From Salinibacillus aidingensis (lineage in GTDB: Bacteria; Bacillota; Bacilli; Bacillales; Alkalibacillaceae), in contig NZ_BAAADO010000002.1 of the NCBI RefSeq assembly GCF_039522525.1, positions 124,001 to 188,000 of the forward strand: DNA of 64,000 bases, written 5' to 3'. This document shows positions 60,698 through 64,000 of this stretch, one piece after another (the stretch's first letter is position 1; each line of letters opens with the position of its first letter). The notes under the pieces were generated by a model. That model was not told where the DNA came from, made no database searches, and saw only the letters and a list, made by a program, of their open reading frames with translations. Both the position numbers and the translations under genes were made by a program.

Positions 60698-61744
60698 TTA
60701 TATTAACCGGTTTGAACGAGTTAAATGGGCCATCTCCAATAAATTGGCAACAGCTTGGTTTAAATTCTGAAACCGGTCATCATCTGCTTCTCCCTTTTTC
60801 CATCTGTAATAGATTTGCTGAAGGATAACAGCCAGCTTATAAAAGCCAAAGGCCACATAGTACGTAATATTCGATATATCCCGTCCACTTTGTTTCGCGT
60901 ATGCTTCTGCAAATTCCCGGCGACTGTAGAAGCCTGGCTGGTTGGTGACAAAGTGAATGCCTAAGTCCGGATCCTCAGATTGGCCCCAGTAGGCAAGCGT
61001 TGAACCTAAATCAGTAAGGGGATCACCAATGGTTGAAAGCTCCCAATCCAAGACGCCATTTATCTTACCAGGGGCCTCAGGATCAAATAAGAGATTATTT
61101 AACTTAAAATCATTGTGAACAATTGTGGTTTCCGTTGTCGTCGGAATATGCTGTTTGAACCACGTCTCAAGTTCAGAAACGCCTTGCCACTCATCGGTTT
61201 TAGATCGCTGATAACGCTTAATCCAGCCATGAACTTGCCGCTCCAGATATCCAGCAGGCTTACCAATATCGGTTAAATTTGCTTCTTTATAATCAATCGC
61301 TTGCATTTTAGTTAATGTTTGAATCATTCGATCAGAAATAATCGGTCCTGCTTGCTCCGATCCTCCATAGCTAGGGGGAAGTTCATCATCAATCACATAG
61401 CCTTCTTTTTTCTCCATCACATAAAAATGGCGGTTCATAATTTCGGGATTATCACTATACAATAATGGCTTGGGAGCCAGAGGAAATGCATGATTGACCT
61501 TGCTTAAAATCGTGTATTCCCGATGCATATCATGGGCCTTGGGCGGAATCTCTCCAAATGGCGGTCTTCTTAACACCGCTTCCCAATCCCCTATTGATAT
61601 GAGGTAGGTCAGGTTCGAATAGCCCTCCGAAAACTTCTTCACTTTCATCGTTTCTTGAGGCAGAGCTTCAATCGATTCCCGTAAATGTTTTTCCAACTGC
61701 TGCCAATTAATTTGGTCCTGATCTACATAATTTCCTATTGTCAT
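60698..61744 (-). CDS. APH-fold phosphotransferase, ACAD10/11- and LvaA-like
   Basis: Kinase-fold protein of 348 residues of the aminoglycoside phosphotransferase superfamily. Key residues: the ATP-loop region FSEGYSNLTYLI (about 39-50), catalytic VHNDFKLNNLLF (Asp about 215) and the metal Asp in LDWELSTIGDPLTDLG. Members next to acyl-CoA dehydrogenase genes phosphorylate the 4-hydroxyl of 4-hydroxyacyl-CoA (LvaA, and the kinase half of ACAD10/11). Here the acyl-CoA dehydrogenase gene is 284 bases upstream. It is not an antibiotic-resistance enzyme by context. ATG 61744 after AAGGAGAGG. Confidence 0.85.
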   Translation of the reverse strand: MTIGNYVDQDQINWQQLEKHLRESIEALPQETMKVKKFSEGYSNLTYLISIGDWEAVLRRPPFGEIPPKAHDMHREYTILSKVNHAFPLAPKPLLYSDNPEIMNRHFYVMEKKEGYVIDDELPPSYGGSEQAGPIISDRMIQTLTKMQAIDYKEANLTDIGKPAGYLERQVHGWIKRYQRSKTDEWQGVSELETWFKQHIPTTTETTIVHNDFKLNNLLFDPEAPGKINGVLDWELSTIGDPLTDLGSTLAYWGQSEDPDLGIHFVTNQPGFYSRREFAEAYAKQSGRDISNITYYVAFGFYKLAVILQQIYYRWKKGEADDDRFQNLNQAVANLLEMAHLTRSNRLI

Positions 61745-62027
61745 ATGCCTCTCCTTTCAGTTTGATTAAGCTTTTTTTCTTATCGGACTTTTTTCTTTAA
61801 AGACCTAAACCGCATTGTTTTTATGTAGAATGACTTTTCACTACCAAAAACAGGTAAACAAAATTTTCCAATTTAGTAAAAAGCAGGACTGTATGACATG
61901 GAGATTCCTGACATCCTATCCCAAGTATTACTGCTATGAGGTAAGGAGAAAATCAGTCTTCATGGTAATATTCATGATTTAAAACGCTTCACCAGGTTTT
62001 TTCAAAAATTTATCTTAACCCAAGACC

Positions 62028-63242
62028 TCAGTTGTCCTTCAATTGCTCTCTGATTTCCAGTTTGGCAATATCCCTTAAATGCACTTTATCTGGACCATCA
62101 ACAATTCGAAGTGTACGAGAATCTGCCCAAAATTCTGCCAGCGGGGTATCATCTGACACACCTGCTCCGCCAAATAGCTCAATGGCCCGATCAATAACCT
62201 TTAACGCCATTCTTGGAGCCGCAATCTTAATCATCGCAATTTCCTTTCTCGCTGCTTTGGCCCCTTCCTGATCAATTTTGTTGGCAGCTTCTAAAGTAAG
62301 AAGCCGTGCCTGTTCAATTTCCAGGCGACTTTCTGCAATGGCTTCTCGCACGCCATCTTTATCAATTAAGCGGGATTTAAACGCTTCCCTGTGGTTTGCT
62401 CGATGAATGAGGAGTTCAAGTGCCCGCTCTGCTTTTCCAATCGCTCGCATACAGTGGTGAATCCGGCCTGGACCTAGTCTTCCCTGGGCGATTTCAAACC
62501 CTCTGCCCTCACCTAGTAAAATATTTGACGCCGGTACTCTTACATTATGGTAATGAATCTCCGCATGTCCTTGGGGCGCATGATCATAACCAAAAACATT
62601 TAAATGCCTTTTCACTTCAACACCAGGTGTATCAAATGGAACGAGAATCATAGATTGCTGACGGTATGTTTCTGCATCAGGATCGGTTTTTCCCATCACA
62701 ATCGCAATTTCACAACGCGGATCAACGGCACCTGTTGACCACCACTTCTTCGCATTTATGATATACTCATCCCCATCACGGACAATTGTACTCTCGATAT
62801 TGGTTGCATCTGATGAAGCAACATCAGGTTCAGTCATGGAAAATACCGAACGAATCTTACCTTCAAGGAGCGGATCAAGCCATTGTTTCTTCTGCTCCTC
62901 AGATCCGTATTTGACGAGGACCTCCATATTTCCTGTATCTGGTGCATTACAGTTGAATATTTCAGGTGCAATGAGTGAACGCCCCATAATCTCACAAAGA
63001 TGAGCATATTCATAGTTTGTTAGCCCCGCTCCATATTCTTCATCCGGCAAGAATAGATTCCACAACCCATGGGCTTTTGCTTTTGCCTTTAATTCCTCCA
63101 AAATCGGCGGAATTTCCCAGCGGCTCTCCTGTTCATTCAATTGTTCTTCAAAAGTCTTTTCGTTCGGATACACATATTCATCCATAAATTCGATTAATTC
63201 TTCTCTTAGCTTTACGGCTTTGCTTGAAAGCTCTTTTAACAT
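62028..63242 (-). CDS. Acyl-CoA dehydrogenase, ACAD10/11-like
   Basis: FAD-dependent acyl-CoA dehydrogenase of 404 residues. Features: N-terminal helical domain, FSMTEPDVASSDATNIEST (about residue 135, FAD-binding S/T motif), KKWWSTGAVDPR, the middle beta domain to GRGFEIAQGRLGPGRIHHCMR (about 245) and the C-terminal GGAGVSDDTPLAEFWADSRTLRIVDGPDKVH (core IVDGPDKVH). This is the branch whose partner is an APH-type kinase; those enzymes can remove a phosphate from 4-phosphoacyl-CoA to give an enoyl/3-hydroxy product. ATG 63242 after GGGGGGGAAG. TetR gene lies upstream. Confidence 0.88.
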   Translation of the reverse strand: MLKELSSKAVKLREELIEFMDEYVYPNEKTFEEQLNEQESRWEIPPILEELKAKAKAHGLWNLFLPDEEYGAGLTNYEYAHLCEIMGRSLIAPEIFNCNAPDTGNMEVLVKYGSEEQKKQWLDPLLEGKIRSVFSMTEPDVASSDATNIESTIVRDGDEYIINAKKWWSTGAVDPRCEIAIVMGKTDPDAETYRQQSMILVPFDTPGVEVKRHLNVFGYDHAPQGHAEIHYHNVRVPASNILLGEGRGFEIAQGRLGPGRIHHCMRAIGKAERALELLIHRANHREAFKSRLIDKDGVREAIAESRLEIEQARLLTLEAANKIDQEGAKAARKEIAMIKIAAPRMALKVIDRAIELFGGAGVSDDTPLAEFWADSRTLRIVDGPDKVHLRDIAKLEIREQLKDN

Positions 63243-63387
63243 TCTGCTTCCCCCCCGGTGTGTTATAAGGAATATTCTAAGTTTTTACCTATGCATTTCT
63301 TGGCCGTTCATCCATAAATCCAAATGGCTTTGTTTAATTTTGGCTAAATGCTGGAGACAGTGATTGTGAATACTCAGCGGAAATTCC

Positions 63388-63975
63388 CTATTTTAGAATT
63401 TTCAAAATATAATCGGTATAGGTTTCTACCAGTTCTTCCTTTGATAACCTCCCCGCTGGGCTATACCATTGCTGTATCCAGTTCATTGCTCCCAGGATAA
63501 TCATTCTAGCTATGGTTTGATCCCTGGTTTTAAATTCTCCCGTTTCGATTCCTCTTTTGATAATCTGGTCAAAAAGATTTTCATACTGCTTTCTCAGGTT
63601 TAAAACGAGGTCAATTTGTTCGTTGTTAAACAGGTTTTTTGGCTCCATAATAAGGTTAAAGGTGTCTTTTTCATCTACGGCATAATCAATATGTATGGCT
63701 ACCATTTGCTGTAAGATTTCAGAGGTTGATCCTTCACCATGCTTTAATACTGTTTCCAGATCTTTTACTGCATCAGATAAGATAAAACGATGACATTGGA
63801 AAATTAAATCGCTTTTGTTTTTGAAATAATAGTATAAAGACCCCTTCGTCATGAGAAGCTCAGCTGCAATCTCTTCCATAGTCGCTTTGACATATCCCTT
63901 GTTGTTGACAACCTTAATAGCAGAACGCAGGATTTGTTCTTTTTTTCTTTTCATCTTTTTTTCGGAAAGTTTCAT
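63388..63975 (-). CDS. TetR-family repressor of the acyl-CoA cluster
   Basis: Regulator of 195 residues. The TetR helix-turn-helix is clear (ATMEEIAAELLMTKGSLYYYF, core AELLMTKGSLYYYFKNKSDL, about residues 32-55), followed by a helical ligand domain with FNLIMEPKNLFNNEQIDL. TetR proteins of this type (FadR/PaaR style) sense acyl-CoAs. It is the first minus-strand gene before the acyl-CoA dehydrogenase (145-base gap), so it probably controls the cluster. ATG 63975 follows TAGGTGAG. Confidence 0.85.
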   Translation of the reverse strand: MKLSEKKMKRKKEQILRSAIKVVNNKGYVKATMEEIAAELLMTKGSLYYYFKNKSDLIFQCHRFILSDAVKDLETVLKHGEGSTSEILQQMVAIHIDYAVDEKDTFNLIMEPKNLFNNEQIDLVLNLRKQYENLFDQIIKRGIETGEFKTRDQTIARMIILGAMNWIQQWYSPAGRLSKEELVETYTDYILKILK

Positions 63976-64000
63976 TTTCTCACCTAATTACTTCAAAACA

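Noticed and set aside
60698..61744. Reading the APH-fold gene as an antibiotic resistance phosphotransferase
   Set aside because: Its neighbours are acyl-CoA genes and its motifs fit the ACAD10/11-LvaA branch; no resistance context is present.

Overview
The window reads as chromosome of a low-GC Gram-positive, spore-former-type Bacillaceae, probably a halophilic genus such as Virgibacillus, Oceanobacillus or Lentibacillus. This rests on AGGAGG-type ribosome binding sites, frequent TTG/GTG starts, B. subtilis-like operons (rbsRKDACB, glv, ara, mtn, metNIQ), S-box and purine riboswitches, cre-like boxes and sodium-coupled transport. The genus is inference. Almost everything is accessory catabolism and transport; no rRNA or tRNA was seen.

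Layout. 0-1.4 kb: sodium/pantothenate symporter (cut by the edge) with its YhdT partner. 1.6-7.3 kb: complete ribose operon rbsR-K-D-A-C-B. 7.6-10.8 kb: PTS permease plus NanE epimerase for an N-acetylhexosamine, with a convergent RpiR regulator. 10.8-15.8 kb: frameshifted nhaC, isoaspartyl dipeptidase iadA with a textbook sigma-54 promoter, and a PrpR_N/PAS/AAA sigma-54 activator. 16.0-22.2 kb: a purine salvage operon (ECF transporter T-A-A-S, nucleoside hydrolase, amidohydrolase) behind a guanine-type riboswitch. 22.6-24.9 kb: ydeI-like gene bracketed by repeats, a deleted SDR pseudogene and an intact SDR. 25.2-33.1 kb: methionine/SAM block, with mtnU, an hcxA-like dehydrogenase, mtnE, metQ-metN-metI and an FMN alpha-hydroxyacid oxidase under two SAM-I riboswitches. 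33.4-38.6 kb: acyl-CoA ligase, TAXI binding protein and fused TRAP permease behind a second sigma-54 promoter with an upstream GAAYGATTCAA cluster. 38.9-41.2 kb: panE-like gene and a gene-poor stretch of decayed fragments. 41.2-45.7 kb: alpha-glucoside PTS locus (RpiR, EIICB, GH4 phospho-alpha-glucosidase, EIIA). 46-55.5 kb: arabinose regulon (ABC transporter, araR, araA, araB, araD) with AraR-like operators. 55.5-64 kb: IS3 scrap, small gene, then an acyl-CoA cluster (amidase-like, crotonase, phosphotriesterase/lactonase-like, CoA ligase, APH-type kinase, acyl-CoA dehydrogenase, TetR).

The most interesting system candidate is the last cluster. Lactonase-like enzyme + CoA ligase + APH-fold kinase + acyl-CoA dehydrogenase + crotonase is the part list expected for catabolism of 4-hydroxy acids or lactones through a phosphorylated acyl-CoA (the LvaA/ACAD10-ACAD11 logic). 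Second is the pair of SAM-riboswitch operons, which together could interconvert methionine, its 2-oxo acid and its 2-hydroxy acid.

The other striking layer is repeats. A GGTGCCTGTCAC-headed element (R1) sits just after stop codons in the sense direction of the gene on both strands, and in two genes it supplies the stop codon itself. A 138-bp block with a perfect terminator stem (R2), a ~155-bp intercistronic element (R3) and a GGGACAG element (R4) add to this. Decay is visible as a frameshift in nhaC, an internal deletion in an SDR gene and a probable deletion joining the crotonase and amidase genes.
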